Shown: positions 49,287 through 58,338 of the stretch, piece by piece
Numbering within the stretch: the stretch's first letter is position 1
How the letters are laid out: each line of letters starts with the position of its first letter
NCBI RefSeq assembly: GCF_039535235.1
Contig: NZ_BAAAWU010000001.1
Location: forward strand, 62,001-126,000
Origin: Streptomyces roseoviridis
GTDB taxonomy: Bacteria > Actinomycetota > Actinomycetes > Streptomycetales > Streptomycetaceae
Direction: 5' to 3'
DNA length: 64,000 nt
Position numbers and translations under genes: made by a program
The notes under the pieces: generated by a model
What the model was told of the DNA's origin: nothing
Database searches by the model: none
The model's input: only the letters and a program-made list of their open reading frames with translations

Positions 49287-51722
49287 ATGGCCATCTCAGA
49301 CGAAGAAGTCGCCCGGTCGAAGCACATCAGCGTCACGCAGGTGCAGATGCTGTGCCGCTCCCGCGGCACGACGAACGAGACGCTCGCCGCCCTGCCCGAG
49401 GCCGCCGTGCGCCGGGCCCTGCTGCGCCTCGACTTCCCCGACCTGCCGACGGCCCGCGGGCTCTTCCGCCTCAAGCAGGAGCGCAGCGACGACGGGACCG
49501 TCCGGCCGCACGGTCTGGGCGCGGCCTACACGCAGGTGGAGGGCATGCTGAGCCGTGCGGCGCCGTCCATGACGGCCGGTGTGCCGACCGGACCGAACGT
49601 CCTCACGCGGGGCGCGGGACCGGCTCCGACGGCCGGCATGCGGCTGGCCGCCTGGCGGTGGCTCGGTCCCGGGAACATCGGCGGACGGACCCGGGGCATC
49701 GTCATCGACCCGGCGGATCCGGACCGCATGTGGGCCGTGAGCGCCGGCGGCGGCGTGTGGCACACCGGGGACGGCGGCGCCCGGTGGGCTCCGGTCGACG
49801 ACTTCCTGGAGAACCTCTCCTGCGGCTGCATCGCCGCCGACCCCTCCGACGCGGCCACGCTGTACGTGGGGACCGGCGAAGCCTTCCACAACCTCGACGC
49901 CATCCGCGGCAACGGCGTCTTCCGCACCACCGACGCGGTCTCCTGGGCCCCGCTGGCGGCCACGCAGACCCCGGACTTCCAGTTCGTGAGCCGGATCGCG
50001 GTGTCGGGTGACGGGACGGTCGTCCTCGCGGCGACCTCCACCGGCCTCTTCCGCAGCGCCGACTCCGCGCGCGCCACCTGGACCAAGGTGCTCGGCCACC
50101 CCCTCGGGGACGTCCGGTTCGATCCGCGGGACAGCGACAGGGCGGTGGCCGGGGCGCTGCGGGACGGCGCCGCCTGGTTCAGCCGGGACGGCGGAACCAC
50201 CTGGGCCCTCGCGACCGGCGGGCCGTGGACCGGCCGGGTCGAACTGGCCCACGCGGCCCAGGACCCCGACGTCGTCTACGCGTCGGTCCAGATGACCACC
50301 GGTCAGATCTGGCGGTCGACGGACGGCGGGGCGTCCTACCGAAAGAGGAAGACGCTGACCGCGAACGGCGTGCCCTCGGCGTACCTCGCCGAGCAGGGCT
50401 GGTACGACAACGCCGTCTGGGCCGGGGACCCGACCGACGCCGACCTGGTGATCGCCGGTGGCGTCAACCTGTACCGCAGTACCGACGGCGGCGACCACCT
50501 GGCCGAGATCAGCACCTGGTGGGAGCCCGCCTCGGTCCACGCGGACCAGCACGCGATCGTCGCCCACCCCTCGTACGACGGGGTCACCAACCGCACGGTG
50601 TTCTTCGGCAACGACGGCGGTGTGTTCAGGGCGGACGACCTGGCAGCCGTCGGGACCGAGCCGGAGCCGCCGTTCGTGAACGGCTGGACCGAACTCGTCA
50701 ACGACTACGGCGTCACGCAGTTCTACGCGGGAGCCGGCCATCCCGGCAGCGGGAAAATCATCGGGGGCGCGCAGGACAACGGCTCGCTCGTCTTCGACCC
50801 GGCCCTCGGCACCGAGGACTGGCGCGCGTTCTTCGGCGGTGACGGCGGCTGGTGCGCCTCCGACCCCACGGATCCGCAGGTGTTCTACGGCGAGTACGTC
50901 TTCCTCAACATCCACCGCAACACCGATGGCGCCACCACCGACGACACGCGGGGCGACCGCTACATCAGCGGCCAGTTCTTCGACTTCTCCACGCGTGAGT
51001 GGTCCTGGAAGCAGGTGCCCTTCCGCATCCCGGACGCGAAGAACGAGAACGCGCTCTTCATCGCCCCGTTCGTCCTCGATCCGAACGACGAGAACCGGAT
51101 CCTGGCGGGCGGCGTGTCGCTGTGGCGCACGAACGACGCCAAGCGGCCCAACACCCCTGCCTCGGGCCCGGCCTGGCGGGCGGTCAAGCCCGGCTCCGGC
51201 GCGATGATCAGCGCGATCGCGGTGGCTCGCGGCAACTCGGACGTGGTGTGGGTGGGCCACGAGGACGGCATGCTCTTCCGCACCGGCAACGGCACCGCGC
51301 CGACGCCGACCTGGGCGCGCGTCGGCGCGACGGGACCGAGCCCGCTGACGCCACGGCGCTACTGCACCGGCATCACCGTGCACCCGGAGGACCCGGACAC
51401 CGCCTACGTCACCTTCGGCGGGTACGAGCGCGGCAACCTGTGGGTGACCACGGACGCCGGAGCGTCCTGGACCGACCTCGCCACCGCCCTGCCCCGTGCC
51501 CCGATCCGGGCCCTCGCCGTGCACCCGCGGCGGACCGGCCTGCTCTACTGCGGCACCGAGGTGGGGCTGTTCGCCAGCGAGGACGCCGGTGCGAGCTGGT
51601 CGCCGACGAACGAGGGGCCGACGAACTGCTCCGTCGACGACCTGTTCTGGATGGACGAGGACCTAATCTGCGTGACCCACGGGCGCGGGATGTTCCGGAT
51701 CGACCTGTCGACGGTCCCGTAG
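49287..51722 (+). CDS. Large BNR/sortilin-type beta-propeller protein
   Basis: 811 residues, ATG at 49287 with GAGGG upstream. Residues 1-110 are helical and polar, not a signal peptide (MAISDEEVARSKHISVTQVQ). From about 120 on it is a string of propeller blades with BNR-like Asp-box turns (HTGDGGARW, SRDGGTTW, STDGGASY, TTDAGASW, SEDAGASW), as in VPS10/sortilin and sialidase-like proteins. Active-site residues of sialidases are not evident. It appears cytoplasmic or non-classically exported. Probably a binding scaffold; function unknown. The TauE-type gene starts 10 bp later. Confidence 0.8.
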   Translation: MAISDEEVARSKHISVTQVQMLCRSRGTTNETLAALPEAAVRRALLRLDFPDLPTARGLFRLKQERSDDGTVRPHGLGAAYTQVEGMLSRAAPSMTAGVPTGPNVLTRGAGPAPTAGMRLAAWRWLGPGNIGGRTRGIVIDPADPDRMWAVSAGGGVWHTGDGGARWAPVDDFLENLSCGCIAADPSDAATLYVGTGEAFHNLDAIRGNGVFRTTDAVSWAPLAATQTPDFQFVSRIAVSGDGTVVLAATSTGLFRSADSARATWTKVLGHPLGDVRFDPRDSDRAVAGALRDGAAWFSRDGGTTWALATGGPWTGRVELAHAAQDPDVVYASVQMTTGQIWRSTDGGASYRKRKTLTANGVPSAYLAEQGWYDNAVWAGDPTDADLVIAGGVNLYRSTDGGDHLAEISTWWEPASVHADQHAIVAHPSYDGVTNRTVFFGNDGGVFRADDLAAVGTEPEPPFVNGWTELVNDYGVTQFYAGAGHPGSGKIIGGAQDNGSLVFDPALGTEDWRAFFGGDGGWCASDPTDPQVFYGEYVFLNIHRNTDGATTDDTRGDRYISGQFFDFSTREWSWKQVPFRIPDAKNENALFIAPFVLDPNDENRILAGGVSLWRTNDAKRPNTPASGPAWRAVKPGSGAMISAIAVARGNSDVVWVGHEDGMLFRTGNGTAPTPTWARVGATGPSPLTPRRYCTGITVHPEDPDTAYVTFGGYERGNLWVTTDAGASWTDLATALPRAPIRALAVHPRRTGLLYCGTEVGLFASEDAGASWSPTNEGPTNCSVDDLFWMDEDLICVTHGRGMFRIDLSTVP

Positions 51723-51732
51723 GGCGACAGCG

Positions 51733-52449
51733 ATGGATCCGCTTCTGATTCCGATCGTGTTCCTCGCGGTGGCGGCCGCCTTCCTGCTGTCCGCTTCGGC
51801 CGGCTTCGGAGGCAGCCTCATCCTCGTCCCCACGCTGGCGCTGGTTCTCGGCACCAAGTCGGGAGTGGCGCTCGCGGCCCTCCTCCTCGCGTCCAACAAC
51901 CTGGTGAAGGTCTTCGCCTACCGGGCGACGCTTCCGTTCCGCAAAGCCGCGGTCGTGATCGTGCTGGTCGCCGCGGGCGCCTTCCTGGGGGCCACGCTGC
52001 TCGTCCACGCCCCGGAACGGGCCGTGACGCTCGCGGTCATCGCGGGCTTCGCCGCCGCGTTCCTCGTGGAGACCTTCGACCTGACCCGCTGGAAGCGGGC
52101 CGGTTCACCGCTGCTGGCCCTCGCCTCGGGTGCGACGTCCGGATTCAGCGGAACGTCCGGGCCCCTGAAGGGACTCGCGGTGCGCGGACTGGACCTGGAC
52201 CGCCTCCACCTGGTGGGCGCGCTGTCCCTGGTGTCGCTCGTGGGAGACGTGACGAAGACCGCCGTCTGGACCGACGCCGCCCTGCTGACGGGCCGGGACT
52301 ACCTCGTGGCGCTGGTGTGCGTGCCGCTCATGTTCGCGGCGACCTTCCTCGGCAGGCGGTTCAACACCAGGATCGGCGAACGGGGCTACACCGGCCTGTT
52401 CTGGACCGTCATGGCCGGCTACACGGGCCGCCTGCTGGCCGGCCTGTGA
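51733..52449 (+). CDS. TauE/SafE-family membrane permease
   Basis: 238 residues, almost entirely hydrophobic with seven to eight helices. The two family repeats appear at SASAGFGGSLILVPTLALVLG and SGATSGFSGTSGPLKGLAVR. Members move sulfite, sulfoacetate or other small organosulfur anions. It follows the propeller gene by 10 bp, so it is likely in the same transcript, but no sulfur gene is near and the substrate is unknown. Confidence 0.85.
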   Translation: MDPLLIPIVFLAVAAAFLLSASAGFGGSLILVPTLALVLGTKSGVALAALLLASNNLVKVFAYRATLPFRKAAVVIVLVAAGAFLGATLLVHAPERAVTLAVIAGFAAAFLVETFDLTRWKRAGSPLLALASGATSGFSGTSGPLKGLAVRGLDLDRLHLVGALSLVSLVGDVTKTAVWTDAALLTGRDYLVALVCVPLMFAATFLGRRFNTRIGERGYTGLFWTVMAGYTGRLLAGL

Positions 52450-52715
52450 ACCCTCGGCCCGGCCGGATCCCCTCGACCGCCTCGTCCCCCTCGACCCGCC
52501 GGGCCGGCGCGGACGGGCCTGCGCGGCAGCGCACCCGAGGTGCCCCAGCTCGGCCGACGTGCGGAGCTGGGGCTCTCCTCGTGTGCCCCGGACCGTCCGG
52601 GGTATTCCCCGAGCCTCCGCCCCGGCACGGGTACGAGCGGCGGCGGCCTCCCCGCCCCAGGGGCGGGGCCGCCGTCGCGTCGAACCCCGGGCCTGCCGCT
52701 TCCGGGTCCGGCGCC

Positions 52716-53972
52716 TCAGACGAGGTCGCGGTGGCGGCCCACCCCGGTGGAGAAGAGGTAGAGCGGGGGCAGGAGGGCCGCGGCGCAGACGGCCCAGAGG
52801 GCGGTGTGGGCGCCGGCCCAGGTGGCGAGGAGACCGGCGGTGAGCGCGCCGAGCGGCAGCGCGCCCCAGGAGACGAAGCGGACCGTGGCCATCACGCGGG
52901 ACAGCAGTTCCGGGGGCGACTGGGTCTGCCGGTAGGTGCGGGTGGTGATCGAGCCGATGACGGTGCCGAAGGCGAAGCCGGCGTTGCCCAGGGCGAACCA
53001 GTACGCGTCGCCCGCCGACGTGGTCAGCGGGGCCAGCAGGAGCAGCGCGCCGCCGGCCAGGTCCGCGGCGATGACGCCCCGCGCGGTGCCGAGGCGCGTG
53101 GTGACCCGGACCGCGACGGCGGCGCCGGCGAGCGCGCCGACTCCGTCCATGGCGAGGACGAGACCGAGTCCCACGGAATCGAGGCCGGCCTCGCGGACCA
53201 GGTAGAGGGGGGTGAGCGCGACCAGGGCCGCGTTGACGAAGTTGGCGGCGGTCGCCCAGATCATGCAGGGCCGCATGACCGGATGTCCGGTGACGTACCG
53301 CCAGCCCTCGCGCATCAGCCGGAACGCGCTCTCGCCGGTGCGGGGCGCGGGGCGGCTCTCGGGGAGGGTGCGCAGGAGCACCGCGGACGCCAGGTAGCTG
53401 ACGGCGTCCACGGCGAGGGCGCCGACCGGTCCGGTCGCGCCGATCAGGAGGCCGCCGAGGGAGGGGCCGCCGGTGTCGGTGACGGCGTGCGTGCCCGACA
53501 TGACGCTGTTGCGGGCGGCCAGCTGCCGGGCCGGGACGACGGCGGGCAGGAAGGTGGAGTTGCCGATGTCGAACAGCACGGTCGCCGCGCCGGTGACGAG
53601 CGCCGCGAACAGCAGGTGCGGATAGGTGAGGGCACCGAGCCACCAGGCGAGAGGCAGGGATCCGAGCGCCGCGAACCGTACGAGGTCGAGCGTGACCTGG
53701 AGCCCGCGCAGCGGGACGCGCTGTGCGAGGACGCCCGCGGGGAGGCTGAGGAGCAGCCAGGAGACCTGCCCGGCAGCGGCGAGCAGGGCGACCTCGAAGG
53801 CGGTGGCGTCGAGGACGGTGAGGGCGACGAGCGGCAGGGCGAGGGCGGTGACGGCGGTGCCCGCGCCGCTGACGGTGGCGGCGGCCCAGAAGCGCCAGAA
53901 GACGCCGGGCGGCGAGGTGTCTTTCTCGTCGTCGCGTCGGTCGTGCTCCGGGATCGTTCGTGTCCCGCTCAT
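52716..53972 (-). CDS. MFS transporter divergent from an HxlR-peroxiredoxin regulator
   Basis: 418 residues with about twelve helices; layout and the loop LPESRPAPRTGESAFRLMREGWRYVTGHPVMRP match enterobactin/macrolide-exporter-like MFS proteins. A polar N-terminal 25 residues precede the first helix. It is divergent from the HxlR fusion gene across 139 bp, a typical arrangement for a pump under control of its neighbour. The 266 bp between its stop and the TauE-type gene hold nothing I can support. Confidence 0.88.
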   Translation of the reverse strand: MSGTRTIPEHDRRDDEKDTSPPGVFWRFWAAATVSGAGTAVTALALPLVALTVLDATAFEVALLAAAGQVSWLLLSLPAGVLAQRVPLRGLQVTLDLVRFAALGSLPLAWWLGALTYPHLLFAALVTGAATVLFDIGNSTFLPAVVPARQLAARNSVMSGTHAVTDTGGPSLGGLLIGATGPVGALAVDAVSYLASAVLLRTLPESRPAPRTGESAFRLMREGWRYVTGHPVMRPCMIWATAANFVNAALVALTPLYLVREAGLDSVGLGLVLAMDGVGALAGAAVAVRVTTRLGTARGVIAADLAGGALLLLAPLTTSAGDAYWFALGNAGFAFGTVIGSITTRTYRQTQSPPELLSRVMATVRFVSWGALPLGALTAGLLATWAGAHTALWAVCAAALLPPLYLFSTGVGRHRDLV

Positions 53973-54111
53973 ACGGCGCCCACCCCCTGGACCTCGTTAG
54001 TCTCTTTTAGGAACTCACTTGTTCCGGGTGAGTTTCTATCGGGAACCGACCGCATGGCGCAAGATGGTCCCGATGAGCGGCCGCCGCGCGCGGAGAAGGG
54101 GAGTCGCTGTG

Positions 54112-54993
54112 ATGAGGTCGGTGCCCGAGCGGGACGCCGCCTGCGCGATCGCGCAGGCGGCGGCGGTGGTCGGTGACTGGTGGAGCCTGCTCCTGATCCG
54201 GGAGACCGCGCGCGGGCACCACCGGTTCGACGCGCTCCAGGAGGAGCTGGGCATCTCCCGGAAGGTGCTCACCGAGCGCCTGGCGCACCTCGTGGAGACG
54301 GGGGTCCTGGAGAAGGTCCCGTACCAGGACAGGCCGCTGCGGCACGAGTACCGGCTGACGGAGAGCGGCCGGGGGCTGCTGCCGGTGCTGCTGTCGATGC
54401 AGGACTGGGCCGACCGCTGGGTCTTCGGCGACGGTTCGCTCAGCGGCACCGCCGACGAGGAGAGCGCGGAGGCGCGGCGCGTCGCGGGCCTGACGGGCGA
54501 GCGACTGCCGCTCCTGGAACTGCCGGGCCACCAAGACGGCGCACCGGTGGACCCGGTGGCCGGGGGCGTCGCCACCGTCCTGTTCTGCTACCCGGCGACC
54601 GGGACCCCCGGCCCCCTGCCGGACGGCTGGTCGAGCATCCCCGGCGCCCTCGGCTGCACGCTGGAGAACCGGCTCTTCCGGGACGCCTACAAGGACTTCC
54701 GCGCGGCGGGTGCGGAGGTGCACGGCGTCAGCACACAACGCCCGGACGAACAGCGGGTGTTCGCGGTCGAAGAGGGCCTGCCCTTCACTCTCCTCTCGGA
54801 CGTCGACCTGCGCCTCGCCGCCGCCCTGCGGCTGCCCGCCTTCCGCGCCGGGCAGATGCTGCGGCTGAAGCGGGCCGTGCTGGTGGTGGACCGCGACCGC
54901 GTGGTGCGGCACGCGCGCTTCCCGGTGACGGACATCCCGGCAGCGGTGGGCGAGGCGCTGACGGAGGTACGGCGCCTGGCGGCCGAGTCCTGA
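54112..54993 (+). CDS. HxlR-type winged-helix regulator fused to a peroxiredoxin domain
   Basis: 293 residues from the ATG at 54112 (AAGGGGAG 9 nt upstream); earlier ATGs in frame have no ribosome-binding site. Residues about 8-105 are an HxlR DNA-binding domain (CAIAQAAAVVGDWWSLLLIRE, ISRKVLTERLAHLVETGVLEK, HEYRLTESGRGLLPVL). Residues about 145-290 match the AhpC/TSA peroxiredoxin fold (YPATGTPGPLPDGW, LGCTLENRLFRD). The Cys in LGCTLE sits at the peroxidatic position; I see no other Cys nearby for a resolving partner. A thiol- or peroxide-responsive repressor of the divergent MFS pump is the likely role. Confidence 0.85.
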   Translation: MRSVPERDAACAIAQAAAVVGDWWSLLLIRETARGHHRFDALQEELGISRKVLTERLAHLVETGVLEKVPYQDRPLRHEYRLTESGRGLLPVLLSMQDWADRWVFGDGSLSGTADEESAEARRVAGLTGERLPLLELPGHQDGAPVDPVAGGVATVLFCYPATGTPGPLPDGWSSIPGALGCTLENRLFRDAYKDFRAAGAEVHGVSTQRPDEQRVFAVEEGLPFTLLSDVDLRLAAALRLPAFRAGQMLRLKRAVLVVDRDRVVRHARFPVTDIPAAVGEALTEVRRLAAES

Positions 54994-55231
54994 CGGGCGC
55001 CCCGCCGCCCCGAGGATCCCGCTCCGTCCGGCGGCGAAGGGGCGGTTCCGCGACAGCGGGCCGCGGCGCTCGCCGCGCTGACGGGCTCACCGTACGGGCG
55101 CCTGCCCGCGGTCAGGGGCCGGACGCGGGCACCGGGGACCTCTCACCGGTGAAACGGGACGTGTACCCCAGCGAGGACATGCGGTTCTGGTGTGTACGGC
55201 CGGGCCGCCGGGAGCGCCGGAGCGGGGCCTT

Positions 55232-55420
55232 TCACCGGGCCGGTGGCTCGCCGTTGCGGCTGAAGCCGCCGGTCGGGCCGGAGTCGGGGAGGGTGGCGGC
55301 CCGGACCACGCCGGCGGCGCCCGTCTCGACGGGTGCGCCGCCCGGACCGCCCGTGTCGGTGGCGATCCGGCCGGGGCAGACGGCGTTCACCTGGATCCGA
55401 TCGGCACGGAGTTCGTCAGC
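55232..55420 (-). pseudogene. C-terminal remnant of a short-chain dehydrogenase
   Basis: On the minus strand this frame reads LTRKPADELRADRIQVNAVCPG, then TDTGGPGG..., then VRAATLPDSGPTGGFSRNGEP and a stop. That is the C-terminal third of a classical SDR, starting just after where the catalytic YxxxK would be. No upstream part of the gene exists, as the next gene's start lies only 45 bp beyond. It is a decayed fragment. The rest of the 54994-55464 gap shows no gene. Confidence 0.65.
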
Positions 55421-55464
55421 GGGCTTGCGGGTGAGGGTCGCGGGGCGCCTGGCACGATGGCGCC

Positions 55465-56373
55465 ATGGTCATCGGTTCGTCGCCCTCGTATTCCGGTCCC
55501 GCAGGCGCTGCCGTACGCGCACGCGCGCTGTACGACCGCCCCGACGCGCACCTGGCCGCGCCTGCCGTGCTCGTCGCTCCGTACCCGCCGGGGGCCGGAC
55601 GTGCGGCGCGGCGGGAGGCGCTGCGCCCGGTGTACGAAGCGGTGGCGGGCGAGCTCGGTGCACCCACCCTGTACGGCGGGTCGGCCGCCGGCCCCAGCGT
55701 GCGCTGGCACAGCGGGCCGCACGTGGTGCTGCTGGCGGGCGGCCCGGAGGGCGCCACGCTCTCCGTGCACACGGCGTCCGACCTGCACATGCGCGAGTAC
55801 ACCGCCGTGGAGTCGGGTTCGGTCGGCTGGCGGCCGGAGCAGCCGCACGGCTTCGACGCGCTTCCCTACCTCTGGCTGCTGCACCGGGGCCCGGAGCGCG
55901 GCTGGCCGGGCTTCCGCTGGGACGGTCACCACACGGCCGCGTCCTGGGAGCACCTGGAGTCCTCGCTCACGCTGCTCCTGGGCTCCTGGATGGAACAGCT
56001 GCCGGTGCAGCTGCCGGGCGACTGGGCGTCCTTCGTCGTGGGGTGTTCGCGGGACTGGCCGCGGCACCTGCGGGTGGGGTACAGCCAGGACCGCGGGCAG
56101 CTGTCGTTGATGGTGGACCACCGGACCACGGCCGAGGAACCCGGCCTGGAGGAGACCCTGCGGGAGCGGGGCTGGCAGGTGCGCGAGGGCGGCTGGTGGC
56201 GGGCGGTGTTCGCGGACGAGGACCCGGAGGCGGCGCGGTCGGCGGCACGGCTGCTGGTCGCCGACGTCCGCGGCCGGGGGTCGGTCTGCCCGGACGAGCT
56301 GGTCGCCTGGGAGCTGACGGTCAACGACCGCGGCGGACTGTGGCTGCCGGGCATCGGCATGCCGGTGAACTGA
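55465..56373 (+). CDS. Hypothetical cytoplasmic protein
   Basis: 302 residues, ATG at 55465. No signal peptide, membrane helix or catalytic motif I recognise. Trp-rich in the middle and C terminus (GSVGWRPEQPHGFDALPYLWLLHRG, WQVREGGWWRAVFAD), with alternating strands, consistent with a globular alpha/beta protein. Coding character is strong and no other gene overlaps. Looks like a single-gene unit; function unknown. Confidence 0.7.
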   Translation: MVIGSSPSYSGPAGAAVRARALYDRPDAHLAAPAVLVAPYPPGAGRAARREALRPVYEAVAGELGAPTLYGGSAAGPSVRWHSGPHVVLLAGGPEGATLSVHTASDLHMREYTAVESGSVGWRPEQPHGFDALPYLWLLHRGPERGWPGFRWDGHHTAASWEHLESSLTLLLGSWMEQLPVQLPGDWASFVVGCSRDWPRHLRVGYSQDRGQLSLMVDHRTTAEEPGLEETLRERGWQVREGGWWRAVFADEDPEAARSAARLLVADVRGRGSVCPDELVAWELTVNDRGGLWLPGIGMPVN

Positions 56374-56530
56374 GACCGGCGGATGCCGGCGCCCTCCGGC
56401 CCACCCGGAAGTCCACGGCCTGGCACGGGCATCGCTGACTCGTCCGGCCACGGCGGACGACGTCGACGCACGAAGAGCAGGGCGGCCGGGCCGGGGCGTC
56501 CTGCTCCGCACCCGGCCGGAGGAAAACGAA

Positions 56531-56558
56531 GGGCCGCGGCGAGTCGTCGCCGCGGCCC
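56531..56558. terminator. Terminator of the secreted-repeat gene
   Basis: A 12-bp perfect stem GGGCCGCGGCGA/TCGCCGCGGCCC with a GTCG loop, flanked by CGAA and CTTCG, 25 bp beyond the leftward gene's stop. Confidence 0.85.
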
Positions 56559-56582
56559 CCGCTTCGTACGTCCGGTGTACGG

Positions 56583-58136
56583 CTACGACCTGTAGTAGCC
56601 GAAGACGTCGGCCAGCAGGTCCACCGATCCGGCGTGGTTGTAGAAGCTCACCTTGCCGTTCACCACGGGCACGACCACGGCGTTCGGGATGGTCTGTCCG
56701 GCGGTGAAGTTGAGGTTCGACGCGGTGTCCCGGATCGTGCCGTCGGGGAAGACCTGGACGAAGCCGGACGCCGTCGGGCCGGTCGCCGTCACGTTCAGGA
56801 CCACCGCGTCGACGTCGGCCCGGACCGGCAGCGTCACGATCTCCCGCGCGCCGACCTTGCCCTTGCGGACGCCGAGGCCGGTCCGGGTGTCCATGAGCCG
56901 CTGCGGGGCCACCGGCTCGAACGCGGCGTCGGTCCCGTCCACGGTGAAGTAGCCGGCGACGTCGGCGAGGAGGTCGACGGTGCCGGAGTGGTTGTAGTAG
57001 GTGACCTTGCCGTACTGGACCGGCACGACCACCAGGTTCGGGATGGTCTGCCCGGCGGTGAAGTTCAGGTTCGAGGCGCTGCTGCGGGGCGTGTCGTACG
57101 GGTAGACCGAGACGAAGCCGGACGCCGTCGCGTTGGTCGCCGTCACGTTCAGGACCACCGCCCGGATGCCGGGCTCCGGCACCGGCATCGTCACCGTCTG
57201 CCCCGGGCCGACCTTGCCCCGGGGGACGCCGACCCCGGTACGGGTGTCCATCAGGCGGATCGGCCGCACCGGCCGGTACGTCAGGCCCGAGCCGTCGCCG
57301 ACGGTGTAGTAGCCGGCGACGTCGGCGAGGAGGTCCACGGAGCCGGCGTGGTTGTAGAAGCTCACCTTGCCGTTGACCACGGGCACGACCACCACGTTCG
57401 GAATGGTCCGGCCCGCCGTGAAGTTCAGGTTCGACGCGCTCGGGCGCGGCGCCCCGTCCGGGTACACGGACACGAAGCTCGCCGCCGTGGGGTTGGTCGC
57501 CGTGACGTTGAGGACGACGGAGGTCATGCCCGTGGCCGGCAGCCCGGCCGCCCCTGCCACCTGGAGCGTCACGGTCCCTCCGGGACCGACCTTCGCCCGC
57601 GGCACTCCGAGACCGGAGCGGGTGTCCATCAGCCGGGTCGGCGCGACCGGCTGGTACAGGCCGAGGCCGGCCGTGCCGGGCTGGGTGACCGTGAAGGTGC
57701 CGGTCTGGCTCACCGCGCCGGTGTACGGCCCGTCGGCGACGCCGAGCGACCAGACACCGGCCGGGGCGCCGGTGAGGTCGAACTCGGCGGTCAGCGAGCG
57801 GCGGTCGGCGGCGACGGAGAGGGTGGTGGCCTCGATGCGGTCACCGGAGAAGTTCTCGATCCGCAGCTTGAGTTCGGCCTTGAGGCCCGACCCGGTCAGG
57901 GTCACGACGGCCTTCGTGCCGCTGGCCGCGGCCGACGGCGCCAGGGACGTGTAGGCGACCGGTTCGTCGGAGCACGGGTCCTGCGGGCAGTCCTCGGCCC
58001 GGACCACGGCCGGGGCCGCCGCTGCCTCCGGTGCGGGCAGCACCAGGGTCGTCAACGTCGACACGGCGAGAAGAAGCGCGGTGAGGTACGCGGCCGGTCT
58101 CCCGGATCCGGCGTACACGGACACGCGAGGGTGCAT
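56583..58136 (-). CDS. Secreted protein with three approximately 120-residue repeats
   Basis: 517 residues. Residues 1-41 are a Sec signal peptide (hydrophobic core after AYL, ending AAAA). A beta-sandwich-like region follows (about 45-150). Then three repeats (about 155-280, 281-400 and 401-517), each with RLMDTR, VVLNVTAT, SNLNFTAG, TIPN, YN and VDLLADV.GYY/F in order. This repeat occurs in actinobacterial cell-surface proteins; I know no enzyme activity for it. Exported and probably cell-wall associated or free, possibly binding polysaccharide or other surfaces. No sortase signal. Confidence 0.85.
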   Translation of the reverse strand: MHPRVSVYAGSGRPAAYLTALLLAVSTLTTLVLPAPEAAAAPAVVRAEDCPQDPCSDEPVAYTSLAPSAAASGTKAVVTLTGSGLKAELKLRIENFSGDRIEATTLSVAADRRSLTAEFDLTGAPAGVWSLGVADGPYTGAVSQTGTFTVTQPGTAGLGLYQPVAPTRLMDTRSGLGVPRAKVGPGGTVTLQVAGAAGLPATGMTSVVLNVTATNPTAASFVSVYPDGAPRPSASNLNFTAGRTIPNVVVVPVVNGKVSFYNHAGSVDLLADVAGYYTVGDGSGLTYRPVRPIRLMDTRTGVGVPRGKVGPGQTVTMPVPEPGIRAVVLNVTATNATASGFVSVYPYDTPRSSASNLNFTAGQTIPNLVVVPVQYGKVTYYNHSGTVDLLADVAGYFTVDGTDAAFEPVAPQRLMDTRTGLGVRKGKVGAREIVTLPVRADVDAVVLNVTATGPTASGFVQVFPDGTIRDTASNLNFTAGQTIPNAVVVPVVNGKVSFYNHAGSVDLLADVFGYYRS

Positions 58137-58338
58137 TGCTTTCCCTTTGGGGCGGTGGGACGAGGATCAGCCGCGATCATCGCACAGGCGACCGACCTCG
58201 CCCCCGGCGCATCCCGCCTACCGGAATTCCATCCTCCGGCCAGCTCGAACGGCACCGCCACGCGCTCCGCGACCGCACAGGCGGACCGCGAGGGGGTTTT
58301 CCGGTGGCCGCGCGCCGGGGCCGGACTGGCGGCGCTTG

